From Hyphomicrobiales bacterium (GTDB taxonomy: Bacteria; Pseudomonadota; Alphaproteobacteria; Rhizobiales; Rhizobiaceae), in the NCBI GenBank assembly GCA_002709005.1, contig PAPH01000012.1:1-64000 (forward strand): 64,000 bases of DNA. The letters run 5' to 3'. The notes below the pieces were generated by a model. The model made no database searches. It was given only the letters and a program-made list of their open reading frames with translations, and was not told where the DNA came from. Position numbers and translations under genes: made by a program. Position 1 is the stretch's first letter; each line of letters opens with the position of its first letter. Shown in pieces: positions 51,902 through 62,658 of the stretch.

Positions 51902-52055
51902 CTGCTGTTCCCGGTCGATGTGGCGCGGGAACCATAGTGCGCTTCGTCGCGGAAGCAAAACACCTCCCGCCCGAAAACGACGCATAGCGCCGCCTTCAAG
52001 CCTCACCCAAACTAGATTAACTTAAATTCGATTATCTGGCTGCGGTAATGAGATT

Positions 52056-53312
52056 TCAAACCGTCATCCGGCGGATCGCGCGTCCCAGGCGGGCGATCCC
52101 CTCGGCGATCTGCCGCTCGTCGGCGCAGGAGAAGGAGAGACGCAGGCTGTTGGCCCCCGAACCGTCGGCGAAGAAGGCCTTTCCGGGCACAAAGGCAACA
52201 TTGTCGTGTTCCAGGCTGGAAGCAAGAAGCTCGGCGCCATCAATGCCTTCAGGCAGCGTCACCCAGACGTACATGCCGCCTTCGGGCTTTCTCCAGCTCA
52301 CCCCGTCGGGCATGTGCTCGGCCAGGGCCTGCAGCATCAGGTCGCGGCGCACGCGGTAGAGCGACACGATCTTTCCGATCTGATCGTCAAAAACCGCTCG
52401 CGCAACGTGATTAATTGCGATCTGATTAAGTGTTGCGGAATGCAGATCCGACGCCTGCTTCATCAGCACCAGCCGCGAGATCACCTTCGACGAGGCGCAG
52501 ACCCAGCCGACCCGCAGCCCCGGCGCCAGCGTCTTGGAAAAACTGCCGCAATAGATGGTCCGCGCGTCCTCGATGGAGCCCGATCGCTCGATATCGAGCG
52601 AAAGCAGCGTCGGCACCTCCTCGCCGTCATAGCGCAGCGACTGATAGGCCGCATCCTCGATGACCGCGATATCGAGTTCCTCCGCCATATCGAGCACGCG
52701 CTCGCGCGCGGCGCGCGTCATGGTCTCGCCGGAAGGATTGGCGAAATCAGCGGACATGTAGGCAAACTTCACCGCCCCGCCCTTCTCGGTGGCGATCTTG
52801 GCGAAATCGGCGGCAGGGCGGTTGGACAGCGGCGCCAGCCGGTCGTATTCCGGCTCGTAGGCGTTGAAGGCCTGCAGCGCGCCCATATAGCTCGGCCATG
52901 TCACGAGCGCCGTATCACCCGGGGAAAGAAGCAGCTTGCCAAGATAGTCGAGCGCCTGCTGCGAGCCGGACGTTATGATGATGTTCTCGACGCCGCAGAT
53001 CACGCCGAGGCTCGCCATGCGGCCCACCAGCCATTCCCTGAGCGGCAGATAGCCCTCGCTCACCGAATATTGCAGCGCCTGCCCGGCATTCGGCCCAGTG
53101 AGCGCCTGATCGAGCCCCTCGCGAAAGGCTTCCGTCGGAAACAGCGCCTTGTCGGGAATGCCGCCAGCAAAGGAGATGATCTCGGGTTTGTCGAGAAGCT
53201 TGAGAAGCTCGCGGATCTCCGAGGCTTTCATGCGCTTGGAACGGGTGGCGAAGAGGGCAGCCCAGTCGAGGCAGGAATCCTGTTCGCTGAACTTTGCGGA
53301 GGAGTTGGTCAT
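52056..53312 (-). CDS. class I/II PLP-dependent aminotransferase
   Basis: The 418-residue product has an N-terminal KASEIRELLKLLDKPEIISFAGG pattern (split), SGSQQALDYLGKLL near residue 120 for PLP phosphate contacts, the Asp of EDAAYQSLRY near 225, and the Schiff-base Lys in YCGSFSKTLAPGLRVGW near 265. This is the group containing 2-aminoadipate and valine-type aminotransferases (LysN/AvtA-like); specificity is open. Start ATG 53312 chosen by family alignment; ATG 53387 would add 25 residues. It seems to be a single-gene unit with an imperfect palindrome upstream. Confidence 0.9.
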   Translation of the reverse strand: MTNSSAKFSEQDSCLDWAALFATRSKRMKASEIRELLKLLDKPEIISFAGGIPDKALFPTEAFREGLDQALTGPNAGQALQYSVSEGYLPLREWLVGRMASLGVICGVENIIITSGSQQALDYLGKLLLSPGDTALVTWPSYMGALQAFNAYEPEYDRLAPLSNRPAADFAKIATEKGGAVKFAYMSADFANPSGETMTRAARERVLDMAEELDIAVIEDAAYQSLRYDGEEVPTLLSLDIERSGSIEDARTIYCGSFSKTLAPGLRVGWVCASSKVISRLVLMKQASDLHSATLNQIAINHVARAVFDDQIGKIVSLYRVRRDLMLQALAEHMPDGVSWRKPEGGMYVWVTLPEGIDGAELLASSLEHDNVAFVPGKAFFADGSGANSLRLSFSCADERQIAEGIARLGRAIRRMTV

Positions 53313-53645
53313 TGCGATCACCAGCGTTGTCCCGGACGCGGCAACCGTCCTCGGCGGCACCGGCAGCGGGATGAACCGATAGACCATGAACGGAAATTTA
53401 TGTCAATAATACTGACCTATTTTTTGGATTGTTGCGTCGACCGCTTGAATGCTTTGCTTTTGCTGCGTTTTCCGCCGCTCATTCCACCGGTGCCCGGCGC
53501 AGCGGCACTTCGCGATGGAACAGTGGCGCCCTTCACACGTTTGTCTGCCAGGCAAGCTTTCCAGGGCCGACGCGCTGACCTCCCGGTGCCGGCATTCAGG
53601 AAGCCCCTCAGAGAGAAGAAACTGAAAGAAGAAGGATCCAATCCT
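53313..53645. other. 333-bp divergent intergenic region
   Basis: It lies between the aminotransferase and DUF992 genes. An imperfect 15-bp palindrome, GTCAATAATACTGAC (53402-53416, 12 of 15 positions symmetric), sits 90 bp before the aminotransferase start and may be an operator. The remaining part shows no convincing gene. Confidence 0.45.
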
Positions 53646-54140
53646 ATGAAACCCATTCTTCCTGCCGTTATCGCCCTCGGCACCGCCCTTTCCGCCGCAT
53701 CGCCGGCTCTCGCCGTGCAGGATGTCGACACCGTCAAGCTTGGCGCCCTCAACTGCGTGGTTGAAGGTGGCGCCGGCTATATCTTCGGCTCCAGCAAGGA
53801 TCTTGCTTGCACCTACACCCCGGCTGATTCGAGCCAGCCCGAGGAAACCTATGTCGGCACCATCAACAAGTTCGGCGTCGATATCGGCGTAACCGGCAAG
53901 GCGCTGATGAGCTGGGCCGTGGTCGCACCGGCCGATTCGGCCTATGCCACCGGTCAGCTTGCCGGCAATTATGTGGGCGCCTCCGCCGAGGCAACCTTCG
54001 CTGCCGGTCTGGGCGCAAACGTGCTCGTCGGCAACTCCGACAGTTCCATCGCTCTCCAGCCGCTCAGTGTGCAGGCTCAGGAAGGCGTCAATGTCGCCGC
54101 CGGCATCGCCGAGCTGAAACTGGCCGCAGTTCAGGGCTGA
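53646..54140 (+). CDS. DUF992 family exported protein
   Basis: The 164-residue product has a signal peptide (about residues 1-23, ending ALA-V) and the DUF992 pattern: LGALNCVVEGGAGYIFGSSKDLACTY (in parts) with two Cys likely bonded, YVGTINKFGVDIGVTG, and the end GNSDSSIALQPLSVQAQEGVNVAAGIAEL (in parts). DUF992 proteins are periplasmic and typical of Rhizobiales; their function is unknown. AAGGA lies about ten bases before the ATG. A strong terminator follows, so it is monocistronic. Confidence 0.88.
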   Translation: MKPILPAVIALGTALSAASPALAVQDVDTVKLGALNCVVEGGAGYIFGSSKDLACTYTPADSSQPEETYVGTINKFGVDIGVTGKALMSWAVVAPADSAYATGQLAGNYVGASAEATFAAGLGANVLVGNSDSSIALQPLSVQAQEGVNVAAGIAELKLAAVQG

Positions 54141-54167
54141 TCGCCCCCAACGATCATCAATACGAAG

Positions 54168-54198
54168 CGGCCCGCCATCCCGGCGGGCCGTTTTTTTT
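54168..54198 (+). terminator. intrinsic terminator of the DUF992 gene
   Basis: CGGCCCGCC (54168-54176) pairs with GGCGGGCCG (54182-54190) around five bases and is followed by eight T. It lies 28 bp beyond the DUF992 stop. Confidence 0.93.
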
Positions 54199-54243
54199 CG
54201 TGGCCTGATCTCAAGTGTTGAGGTTCATTACCCATTGGCGCCG

Positions 54244-55455
54244 TCAGACGGCGTTCTGGTGCCTTTCGTTCGGCCCCGCGTCCAGTGTTGCGATATCGCC
54301 TGCAAGCGGAGCCGCAATCACACCAGCCGACCGTCGCCGTTTTGGCCAGACGCCATTGAACAGGAAGGCTGTAACCCGGTTGGAGACGATGATGATGTGA
54401 ATGCCGTAGGACAGGCAGGCAGCCACCGGCACCATGATTGCGAATTCGGCGACCGGAGGCCAGTCGATGCCGGCAAAAAATGCCGCCATCACGAAGATGA
54501 TCGGGTGGTGGAACAGGTAGATCGAGAAGGACGCGTCGGCGACCTTTCGCACCATACCGCGGGGATGTCCGAAATGTTTGCGTGCGAAGGCCTGGACGAA
54601 GCCGGTGATCAGCCAGGCGGCCACGAGACCCGCCATCATGGTCATCGCGTGGACAGGCGGATTCTGTGTGAGGTTCATCGAGACTGCGGCAAGGGCGATG
54701 CCGATCGCCAGCGCCAGCCCCTCCCCTCGCGCGTGACTTTCGCGCAGGTCTGCGCTCAGGAACGCCGCCACACCGACCAGATAGAAGGGGAAGTACTGGA
54801 TATAGCCCAAAAGGGCGCCGGTCTTGTCGCCACCGAGCCGGTAGACCGTCGGCACCATGTAGGCCCACACGATCACCGCCGCCGCGATGACCGCGAGCGC
54901 CAGCCACCAGTAACGCAACGCCGCATCCGCAATCGCCTTGGTCCAGCGCTCGAACCGCTCGAGCTTGAGAATGGCGGCCACGATCGCCAGTCCGGCCGAA
55001 AAGGCGATCAGCGAATAGAGAAACCACAGATGCGAGATCCACGGCTCGTCGAAATGGGTGAGTCTGTCGATCGCCGCACCGTAGAAATTGGGGTAGCCGA
55101 GCCCGCGGCCCACCGTCTCCGCCCAGCTTTGCACCAGCATCTGGAACGGCAGGATGACGAGCGTGGCGGTGATCAGCGGCACGCCGAGCCGCGTCAACCG
55201 CGTCAGGAACCACGGCCCCGGCCCCTTCCGGGCAAGGATCATCATCGAAAAATAGCCCGCGATCAGGAAGAAGCCCGGCATGCGGAAGGTGTGGATCATG
55301 TCCGCGACCATCGTGAGCACCGGACTGCGCTCCGGTGAGGCCACCGACCAGTCGTGATGGGTCGAATAGACCACCGCCGCGTGGAACGGAATACCGAGCA
55401 GCAGATAGAAGGCCCGGGCGAAATCCCAGTGATGTTCGCGCGTATCCCGCGTCAT
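54244..55455 (-). CDS. acyltransferase 3 family membrane protein (OpgC-like)
   Basis: The 403-residue protein has about ten membrane helices and the acyltransferase 3 pattern: HHWDFARAFYLLLGIPFHAAVVY (split) at the N terminus with the catalytic His, FRMPGFFLIAGYFS near residue 58 and HLWFLYSLIAFS near 145. OpgC relatives add succinyl groups to periplasmic glucans in rhizobia and enterics; other members modify polysaccharides or antibiotics. No glucan synthesis gene is adjacent, so the acceptor is unknown. ATG 55455 follows GGGAGA. Confidence 0.88.
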   Translation of the reverse strand: MTRDTREHHWDFARAFYLLLGIPFHAAVVYSTHHDWSVASPERSPVLTMVADMIHTFRMPGFFLIAGYFSMMILARKGPGPWFLTRLTRLGVPLITATLVILPFQMLVQSWAETVGRGLGYPNFYGAAIDRLTHFDEPWISHLWFLYSLIAFSAGLAIVAAILKLERFERWTKAIADAALRYWWLALAVIAAAVIVWAYMVPTVYRLGGDKTGALLGYIQYFPFYLVGVAAFLSADLRESHARGEGLALAIGIALAAVSMNLTQNPPVHAMTMMAGLVAAWLITGFVQAFARKHFGHPRGMVRKVADASFSIYLFHHPIIFVMAAFFAGIDWPPVAEFAIMVPVAACLSYGIHIIIVSNRVTAFLFNGVWPKRRRSAGVIAAPLAGDIATLDAGPNERHQNAV

Positions 55456-55515
55456 GGCCGTCTCCCGCTTGATCTCGCGCGGAAGACTGCATCTTTCCGG
55501 TTTATATTTAAATAA

Positions 55516-55531
55516 TTCCCGAAAACGGGAA
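55516..55531. promoter_or_regulatory. inverted repeat TTCCCG-AAAA-CGGGAA
   Basis: TTCCCG (55516-55521) and CGGGAA (55526-55531) flank four A. On the minus strand an AT-rich tract follows, so it could end the UPF0303 transcript or be an operator of the acyltransferase gene 60 bp downstream. Confidence 0.35.
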
Positions 55532-55594
55532 ATGCCGAAGCGAAAGCCCTTGGCGAACTGAGCGGTCGTACCACGGCCGACAGCCGAGTGAACT

Positions 55595-56095
55595 TCACTC
55601 CCCCGGCGGAAGCGCAATCCCCGTCGGATCGACCCCGAGATATTCGCACAGGCACGCGACCACGAATCCGTGATCCTCGCGTTGCGGAATGCCGGAAACC
55701 GTGACCGTGCCGACGATGCCCGTGCCCTTGAGATGGATCGGGAAGCAGCCGCCATGCGGCGCCATGTCGACAGGCAGGACACCACGATCCTCGTCGAGTA
55801 CAGACCCGCTTGCGGCCAGTTCGCGGCCCTTGCGGTAGGAGGACACGTGATAGCGCATGACGACGTTGATCTTCCGCCGCACCCAGTCCGGATTGTCCGG
55901 CGCCGTGCCCGGCAGTGCCGTGTAGAACAGCGCGCGGCCGGCGATCCTGATGTCGATCACCAGCGGCAGCCCCTTTTCAACCGCGCGCTTCCGCATCAGC
56001 GACCCGAGGGTCCAGGCATCCTCCTCGGAGAACGCGTCGAAACGCAGGGTCTCCTCCTGCCGCTTCAGGATCTCGATGTCATTGGCGAAAGTCAT
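55595..56095 (-). CDS. UPF0303 family protein
   Basis: The 166-residue protein follows UPF0303 along its length: LRFDAFSEEDAWTLGSLM near residue 18, LFYTALPGTAPDNPDWVRRKINVV (in parts) near 60, and APHGGCFPIHL then VSGIPQREDHGFVV near the C terminus. The fold is related to GlcG/HbpS proteins that bind heme or small ligands; its role is unknown. ATG 56095 follows AGGAGGGG. It lies downstream of ilvC on the same strand but is separated by a strong hairpin. Confidence 0.88.
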   Translation of the reverse strand: MTFANDIEILKRQEETLRFDAFSEEDAWTLGSLMRKRAVEKGLPLVIDIRIAGRALFYTALPGTAPDNPDWVRRKINVVMRYHVSSYRKGRELAASGSVLDEDRGVLPVDMAPHGGCFPIHLKGTGIVGTVTVSGIPQREDHGFVVACLCEYLGVDPTGIALPPGE

Positions 56096-56158
56096 GCCGG
56101 TCCCCTCCTGATTTCTTCGGCTTGATAACCCGCGACGCGGCAGAGGCGCAAATAGTTT

Positions 56159-56182
56159 GGGCCGCGGATTTCTCCGCGGCCC
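56159..56182. terminator. candidate terminator hairpin after ilvC
   Basis: GGGCCGCGG (56159-56167) pairs perfectly with CCGCGGCCC (56174-56182) around six bases, 46 bp past the ilvC stop. The minus strand continues AAACTATTTG without a clean U tract, so termination may be partial. Confidence 0.5.
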
Positions 56183-56228
56183 ATTCACCATTCGCTATTC
56201 GCCAACCGTTTGATGGCGACAGCAAGGC

Positions 56229-57978
<1,750 letters not shown>

Positions 57979-57991
57979 GGCCGCGCATGTA

Positions 57992-58009
57992 CCGTACCGT
58001 ACGGTACGG
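57992..58009. promoter_or_regulatory. perfect 18-bp palindromic operator before the TetR-ilvC pair
   Basis: CCGTACCGTACGGTACGG equals its own reverse complement over 18 bp, 14 bp before the TetR start. It also contains shifted repeats of CCGTA. TetR dimers often bind such GTAC-rich palindromes. Repressor identity is inferred from position. Confidence 0.72.
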
Positions 58010-58070
58010 CGTCAAGCGGCTTCAGCACGGGAAATGATGAAAGCAAGGATGTGGATGATGGTGGCGGCCG

Positions 58071-58574
58071 CTATTCCTGCAAGTGGCAGCGGATCATCGT
58101 CGTGCCTGGCCGGTCGGTGCGGTTCTGGATGAGAAGCGATCGCTGGTTGACCATGGTGATATTGATGGTCCGCTCGCTCTTCGCACCGTTCGCCTCGCAG
58201 GAAGCCTTGAGCGAGAAGGTGCCACCCTGCCCGCTCGCCTGCTGGTAGGTGCAGGTATCGTCCGGCTGGCGGATGGACGTCGGCGTGATCACCGCAAAGC
58301 CCTCGAAAGCTGTCTGGTCCATCTTGCGGCAGCCAGCCTCCTCCGATGCCCAGACGCCGACATAGGCGAGCCCGCTCGTCCGCCGGTCATGTTTCAGCGC
58401 TTCGACCGAATCCTCGCGCAGCACCATTTCCGGCGGGGTGACCGCGCCCGGATCGGGATCGGCTTTCATGCCGCTGATTGCCGAACTGCCCCCGCTGCCG
58501 ACGCAGCCCGAGAGCACCCCCGCAAGCAAGACAAGACCCGCCAGGCTGGCTGTTGCTTTTTCGATTTTACGCAT
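58071..58574 (-). CDS. outer membrane lipoprotein resembling AprI/Inh protease inhibitors
   Basis: The 167-residue protein has a lipobox LLAGVLSGCVG with lipidated Cys near residue 24. The mature domain, about residues 65-165, has a pattern like the Inh/AprI inhibitor beta barrel: YVGVWASEEAGCRKM near the start, two further Cys pairs (DTCTY, KASCEANG) and the closing MIRCH. The resemblance is weak and by pattern only; no metalloprotease gene is near. Upstream 299 bp contain no evident gene. Confidence 0.68.
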   Translation of the reverse strand: MRKIEKATASLAGLVLLAGVLSGCVGSGGSSAISGMKADPDPGAVTPPEMVLREDSVEALKHDRRTSGLAYVGVWASEEAGCRKMDQTAFEGFAVITPTSIRQPDDTCTYQQASGQGGTFSLKASCEANGAKSERTINITMVNQRSLLIQNRTDRPGTTMIRCHLQE

Positions 58575-58873
58575 GACATCCCGTTGCTTCGTCGCCGCCT
58601 GCTGCCCCGTCCGGTCGGCTGATTCCGTTTCGTCGGCGAAATAAGAACATGAACGTGTCGAAAAAGCGAATACCCGCGCAGGGGAAAGCCAATAACCCGC
58701 GCTGCGGAGAATCCGCGAGCTTAGACCGTGACCCCGCCAACCCCGTCTCGGGAGTTTGGTTGCCTCCGTCGAATATATGGCGCGTCATGATGAGGGGAAC
58801 AGACCCGGGTTCTGGATCCCCGGTCGGCCTGGGATCCGAGGCGCCCCTTCGCGTGGAACGCGGCATGCCATGC
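58575..58873. other. 299-bp intergenic region without an evident gene
   Basis: Between the start of the lipoprotein gene and the end of the HxlR gene. Several short open frames exist on both strands, but none has a ribosome binding site, family motif or reasonable composition. It presumably carries the lipoprotein promoter. Confidence 0.5.
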
Positions 58874-59272
58874 CTACTGGCCGCTGAACTCCGCCCGCGC
58901 TGCAAGCACAGCGTCATGATTGGTCTTGGCCCACTCGATCAGATGCCGGTAGCTGTCAAACAGCGAATGGCCCATCGAGGTCAGGCTGTAGGTCACGCTC
59001 GGCGGCTTGGTGGGAAGCACATCGCGGTGCACATAGCCGTCGCGCTCCAGATCGCGCAGCGTCTGCGTAATCATCCGCTGCGAGATGTCCGGCACCAGCC
59101 GCCTGAGCTCGGAAAACCGGTAGGGCCGCTCGGAAAGCAATTCCAGCACCAGCGGCGACCACTTTGAGCCCAGCGGTGCGAGAACGGTGCGGACAGGACA
59201 GTTTTCCAGTCCGGTCCCGGCAGCGGCGAGCTTTTGCAGATAGGCGCTCGTCTTCGACGCGATCTGATCCAC
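58874..59272 (-). CDS. HxlR-family transcriptional regulator
   Basis: The 132-residue product has the HxlR winged helix: [59 protein letters not shown] (in parts), with Cys near residue 25, a possible redox sensor as in YodB/QorR-type members. The start is GTG 59272, with GGAAGG seven bases before it; there is no ATG in a useful place. It is divergent from a qorB-like gene, the same arrangement as ytfH/qorB in E. coli, and probably represses it. Confidence 0.9.
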   Translation of the reverse strand: MDQIASKTSAYLQKLAAAGTGLENCPVRTVLAPLGSKWSPLVLELLSERPYRFSELRRLVPDISQRMITQTLRDLERDGYVHRDVLPTKPPSVTYSLTSMGHSLFDSYRHLIEWAKTNHDAVLAARAEFSGQ

Positions 59273-59339
59273 GGCGGTTCCTTCCAAGTAACCTGAGGCG
59301 GAAAAACTGCCTCCTTTACAAACCCCAGTCAATACATAA

Positions 59340-59368
59340 TTGAGACATGATCTCTTTTTGAGACTTGA
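59340..59368. promoter_or_regulatory. direct repeats between the HxlR and qorB-like genes
   Basis: TTGAGACATGA (59340-59350) and TTGAGACTTGA (59358-59368) are direct repeats 18 bp apart, differing at one base. They lie in the 127-bp divergent spacer, 32-60 bp before the qorB-like start. Candidate HxlR sites. Confidence 0.52.
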
Positions 59369-59399
59369 ATTTGAAATTTTACGCAGAGAGCACGAACCC

Positions 59400-60284
59400 A
59401 TGACCCGAATTCTCGTCACCGGCGCCTCCGGCCACCTCGGCCGCCTCGTCGTCAAACATCTTCTCGAAACCGGGAATGTCCCGCCCGCCTCGATTGTCGC
59501 CGGCAGCCGCGATCCCTCCAAGCTCGCCGATCTTGCAGCCCTGGGCGTCGAAACCAGGGCCGTCGATTTCGACAAGGAAGATGCCCTTCCCGAAGCCTTC
59601 GCCGGCATCGACCGGCTTCTGATCATCTCCACGGATTCCCTCGACACGCCTGGCAAGCGGGTCGCCCAGCATTCGGCCGCTGCCCGCGCCGCCGGCAAGG
59701 CCGGGGTGAAACGCATCGGCTACACTTCGATCCCCAAGCCCGACACCAGTGCGATCAGCTTCGCCTGGGAGCATCGCGACAGCGAGGCGGCGATTACCAA
59801 AACCGGCGCCGCTCACACCTTCTTTCGCAATGGCTGGTACATGGAGAACCTCTTCATGTCTGTGCCGCAGGCGATCCAGACCGGGACATGGCACACCTCC
59901 GCCGATACCGGCGGCATCTCCTATATCGCCCGGGAGGATGTCGCCCGCGCCATCGCCGCCAGCCTCGCGGGCGAACAGTCCGGCAATGCCGTCTACACGC
60001 TGACCGGGTCGCGCCCGGTTTTCAACGCAGAAGCCGCGGCCCTCGCCTCGGAAGCCACCGGGAAGCCGATTGCCGTCGATACGATGTCCGACGAGAACTA
60101 TACCGCCGCGCTTCAGAGCGCCGGCCTCCCCGGGTTTCTCGTCGACCTGCTCGTTTCCACCAACAAGGCGACGCGCAACGGCGACCTCGGCGAGGTGACC
60201 GACGACTTCAAGCGCCTCACCGGCCGCGATCCGGTCCGTATCGAGGATTTCATCCCCGCCAATGCGGGCGCGCTGGCCGGCTGA
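59400..60284 (+). CDS. NmrA-like NAD(P)H:quinone oxidoreductase (QorB-like)
   Basis: The 294-residue atypical SDR starts [22 protein letters not shown], with NAD(P) motif GASGHLG, and continues with RDPSKL after the second strand, [15 protein letters not shown] near residue 77 and [12 protein letters not shown] near 108, as in QorB/Ytf[12 protein letters not shown] near 155 and the final FIPANAGAL complete the pattern. It would reduce quinones. Regulated, by inference, by the divergent HxlR protein. It is followed by a bidirectional terminator. Confidence 0.9.
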   Translation: MTRILVTGASGHLGRLVVKHLLETGNVPPASIVAGSRDPSKLADLAALGVETRAVDFDKEDALPEAFAGIDRLLIISTDSLDTPGKRVAQHSAAARAAGKAGVKRIGYTSIPKPDTSAISFAWEHRDSEAAITKTGAAHTFFRNGWYMENLFMSVPQAIQTGTWHTSADTGGISYIAREDVARAIAASLAGEQSGNAVYTLTGSRPVFNAEAAALASEATGKPIAVDTMSDENYTAALQSAGLPGFLVDLLVSTNKATRNGDLGEVTDDFKRLTGRDPVRIEDFIPANAGALAG

Positions 60285-60301
60285 TCGGTCGACGCCGCAA
60301 A

Positions 60302-60337
60302 AGAAAGGCGCCCCGGTCTGTCAGATCGGGGCGTTTG
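60302..60337. terminator. bidirectional terminator hairpin
   Basis: CGCCCCGGTC (60310-60319) pairs with GATCGGGGCG (60325-60334) with one G-U pair. Plus strand follows with TTT; minus strand follows with CCTTTCTTTT. It separates the convergent qorB-like and lipoprotein genes. Confidence 0.68.
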
Positions 60338-60357
60338 CCATTTCAGTGATCGGAAAA

Positions 60358-60939
60358 TTACCGTCCGCAGGCGGCCATCTGGCGCTTGTAGTCGTCGGCC
60401 ATCTTCTCGGCCTTGCGGGCATAGTTCCGCAACTTGGCGTCATTCTTGTACCGGCCCTGGCGATAGCCGGAATGGCCGAGATAGTAGTTGAGATAGAGAC
60501 TGTAGGTGTCGTCGAGCGCCACGCCGTTGACCTCGTTGCTGAGCTTGTGGTGCCAGCCGACGAAATCGATCGCATCGTCGAAATTCGACCGCCGCGCGCC
60601 CCAGTTCCCGGTCTGCATCTTGTAACGCTGCCAGGTGCCGTCGAGCGCCTGGGAATAGCCGTAGGCCGTCGAGATGTGCTTGCCGGGAAACAGCCCGAAG
60701 AAAACCTTCTTGCGCGGCGGCCTGGCCTTGCCGTCGAAGCCCGATTCCATCCGGATCGTCGCCAGCAGAACCGAACGCGGCACGCCGTATTTCCGCTCCG
60801 CCTTCAGCGAAGAACGATACCAGTTGTTCATGAAGCCGTCGCGCTGGTCGAAGACCGCGCAGATATTGTTGATTTTGCTCGGCGGCGTGGCGCAACTCGC
60901 CAGCAGGAGGAGCGGCAGGATAAGGACTAGGGGACGCAT
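60358..60939 (-). CDS. lytic-transglycosylase-like lipoprotein (SLT fold)
   Basis: The 193-residue protein has a lipobox LLLLASC, so it is anchored to the outer membrane. The mature domain shows ATIRMESGFDGKA near residue 65, with the catalytic Glu of goose-type lysozyme/SLT enzymes, AYGYSQALDGTWQRY near 92, and a C-terminal YLNYYLGHSGYRQGRY, as in several rhizobial transglycosylases. It probably trims peptidoglycan. ATG 60939 has GAGG six bases before it; ATG 60960 gives a poorer signal. Confidence 0.87.
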   Translation of the reverse strand: MRPLVLILPLLLLASCATPPSKINNICAVFDQRDGFMNNWYRSSLKAERKYGVPRSVLLATIRMESGFDGKARPPRKKVFFGLFPGKHISTAYGYSQALDGTWQRYKMQTGNWGARRSNFDDAIDFVGWHHKLSNEVNGVALDDTYSLYLNYYLGHSGYRQGRYKNDAKLRNYARKAEKMADDYKRQMAACGR

Positions 60940-61033
60940 GACAAACCTCTGGTTCGCCATCCACCATGCCGAAAACGCTTTAATTTTAGTTAAATGCCGC
61001 TGTTAACCATGTTGACCTGCCGCGCCGGTCATT

Positions 61034-61795
61034 TCAGTTCCCACACGCACGGATGAATCGCCGCACCGTCTCGGCCATGCCGAATTCCAGCGCGTCCGCC
61101 GTCAGACCGTGGCCGATGGAAACTTCCTTCAAGTGCGGCAACGCCTTGGCCAGCGCCGGCATGTTGTCGACCGTGAGATCGTGTCCCGCATTGACGCCGA
61201 GCCCGAGCTCGTGGGCGATCTTGCCAGACGCCTCGAGCGTGGCGAGTTCGCGTTTCGCCGCAGCCGGATCGTCAAAGGTCCCGCCATAGGGCCCGGTATA
61301 GTATTCGATGCGGTCCGCACCGGTCGCTTTCGCCGCCTCAAGCGCCGCGCGGTCGGCATCCGGATCGCAGAACAGCGACACCCGCGCCCCGCCCTTCTTC
61401 AATCGCGCAATCGCCTCTTTCAGGACAGCCGCGTTCGCGGCGAAATCCCACCCGTGGTCGGACGTCGGCTGCGCCGGATCATCGGGCACCAGCGTCACCT
61501 GCTCCGGCTCGGCCGCCTCGACGAGCGCCAGAAACTCCTCTGTCGGATAGCCCTCGATGTTGAATTCGGCATCGGGAAATTCGTCGTCGATCAGCGCTCG
61601 GATCTCTGGCGGATCGGAAAAGCGGATATGCCGCTGGTCGGGCCGCGGATGGACCGTCAGTCCGTGCGCACCCGCCTCAAGCGCGATGCGCCCGAGCGCC
61701 GTCACGCTCGGCCAGGGCAGATCCCGCCGGTTTCGAAGCATCGCGACGGCATTGAGATTGACGGAAAGTTGAGCAGGCATGTCGGGCATCCGCAT
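61034..61795 (-). CDS. pdxJ: pyridoxine 5'-phosphate synthase
   Basis: The 253-residue TIM barrel shows the PdxJ motifs in order: [54 protein letters not shown] and EVSIGHGL. It condenses 1-deoxyxylulose-5-phosphate with 3-amino-2-oxopropyl phosphate to pyridoxine 5'-phosphate in the DXP-dependent vitamin B6 route. Starts at 61795, 61789 and 61780 are all in frame; none has a strong ribosome binding site, and the first was kept. No other pdx gene is adjacent. Confidence 0.96.
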   Translation of the reverse strand: MRMPDMPAQLSVNLNAVAMLRNRRDLPWPSVTALGRIALEAGAHGLTVHPRPDQRHIRFSDPPEIRALIDDEFPDAEFNIEGYPTEEFLALVEAAEPEQVTLVPDDPAQPTSDHGWDFAANAAVLKEAIARLKKGGARVSLFCDPDADRAALEAAKATGADRIEYYTGPYGGTFDDPAAAKRELATLEASGKIAHELGLGVNAGHDLTVDNMPALAKALPHLKEVSIGHGLTADALEFGMAETVRRFIRACGN

Positions 61796-61857
61796 TGAAG
61801 GGAGCCGTTATATAGCCAAGATCGGCCGGAGCAGGAACACCCGCCCTCGCTGATTGT

Positions 61858-62085
61858 TCAGCGACGGAGCCGCGGCGTCCTGCCGCCCCGGCGAAGCTGG
61901 AGCGAATGATCGGCGAGCGTGGCGTTGTAGGCGTCGATCTGCCGCTGCCGCCGGCGCTTTCCCAACGTCATCACCACGAAGAAGAACAGCGCCGTGAGCG
62001 CGAACAGCCCGATCACCATCGGCAGCGCGAGATCCTCGATCCGGCTCGAGCCGAATACGAACTTCAGAAAGCCGTCAAAATCCAT
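61858..62085 (-). CDS. small single-pass membrane protein
   Basis: The 75-residue protein starts MDFDGFLKFVFGSSRIE and has one membrane helix (LPMVIGLFALTALFFFVVMTL, split) near residues 21-41, then a basic cytoplasmic tail KRRRQRQ..... and a terminal RGGRTPRLRR. A run of six G precedes the ATG at 62085. Function unknown. It stands between pdxJ and the Lrp gene on the same strand. Confidence 0.68.
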   Translation of the reverse strand: MDFDGFLKFVFGSSRIEDLALPMVIGLFALTALFFFVVMTLGKRRRQRQIDAYNATLADHSLQLRRGGRTPRLRR

Positions 62086-62162
62086 CGTTTCCCCCCGCGT
62101 CGTGACCCGCACACCATAGCGCCCACCGGTTAACCGCCGGTATCCGCGAGGATTTCTGTCGC

Positions 62163-62624
62163 CTAAAGCGGAAGCTGGGTGGTGTATTTCAACTCGTCCA
62201 GCAGCACCGAGCTTTGCAGTTCCTGCACGCCCGGAAGCCGCACCAGCTTGTCGCGCAGCAGCGCGTGGAAATGATCCATGTCGCGCACCACGATGCGCAC
62301 GTTGAAGTCGTACTCGCCCAGCATCAGTTGCACGACCTGCACCTCGGGGATGCGCAGGACAGTATCCTGAAACTGGTCGATCGATTGCCTCCCATGGGAA
62401 TTCAGCTTGATCCGCACCAGAACCACGGCGTTGAACCCGAGCTTCTTGCGGTCGAGCATCACCGACTTCCCCAGAATGATCCCCTTCTCGGTCAGCCGTG
62501 CCACGCGGCGCGAGCAAGGCGACTGTGACAGGCCGATGCGATCGGCGATCTCGGTTACCGACAGCGTGCCGTCGGACTGCATGACCCGGAGAATCCGGCG
62601 ATCGAGCTCGTCAACTTCGTGCAT
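62163..62624 (-). CDS. Lrp/AsnC-family transcriptional regulator
   Basis: The 153-residue product has helix-turn-helix residues in LSVTEIADRIGLSQSPCSRRVARLTEKGII (split) near 21-52 and a RAM domain (VVQLMLGEYDFNVRIVVRDMDHFHALL split). The SQSPCSRRV recognition helix is of the Lrp/BkdR type. It is divergent from a TRAP transporter and separated from it by an inverted repeat, so it probably regulates uptake of an amino acid or keto acid. ATG 62624 follows GGGGAGGAAAGG. Confidence 0.92.
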   Translation of the reverse strand: MHEVDELDRRILRVMQSDGTLSVTEIADRIGLSQSPCSRRVARLTEKGIILGKSVMLDRKKLGFNAVVLVRIKLNSHGRQSIDQFQDTVLRIPEVQVVQLMLGEYDFNVRIVVRDMDHFHALLRDKLVRLPGVQELQSSVLLDELKYTTQLPL

Positions 62625-62658
62625 GCCTTAACCTTTCCTCCCCGGGTTAATCAGCTCG

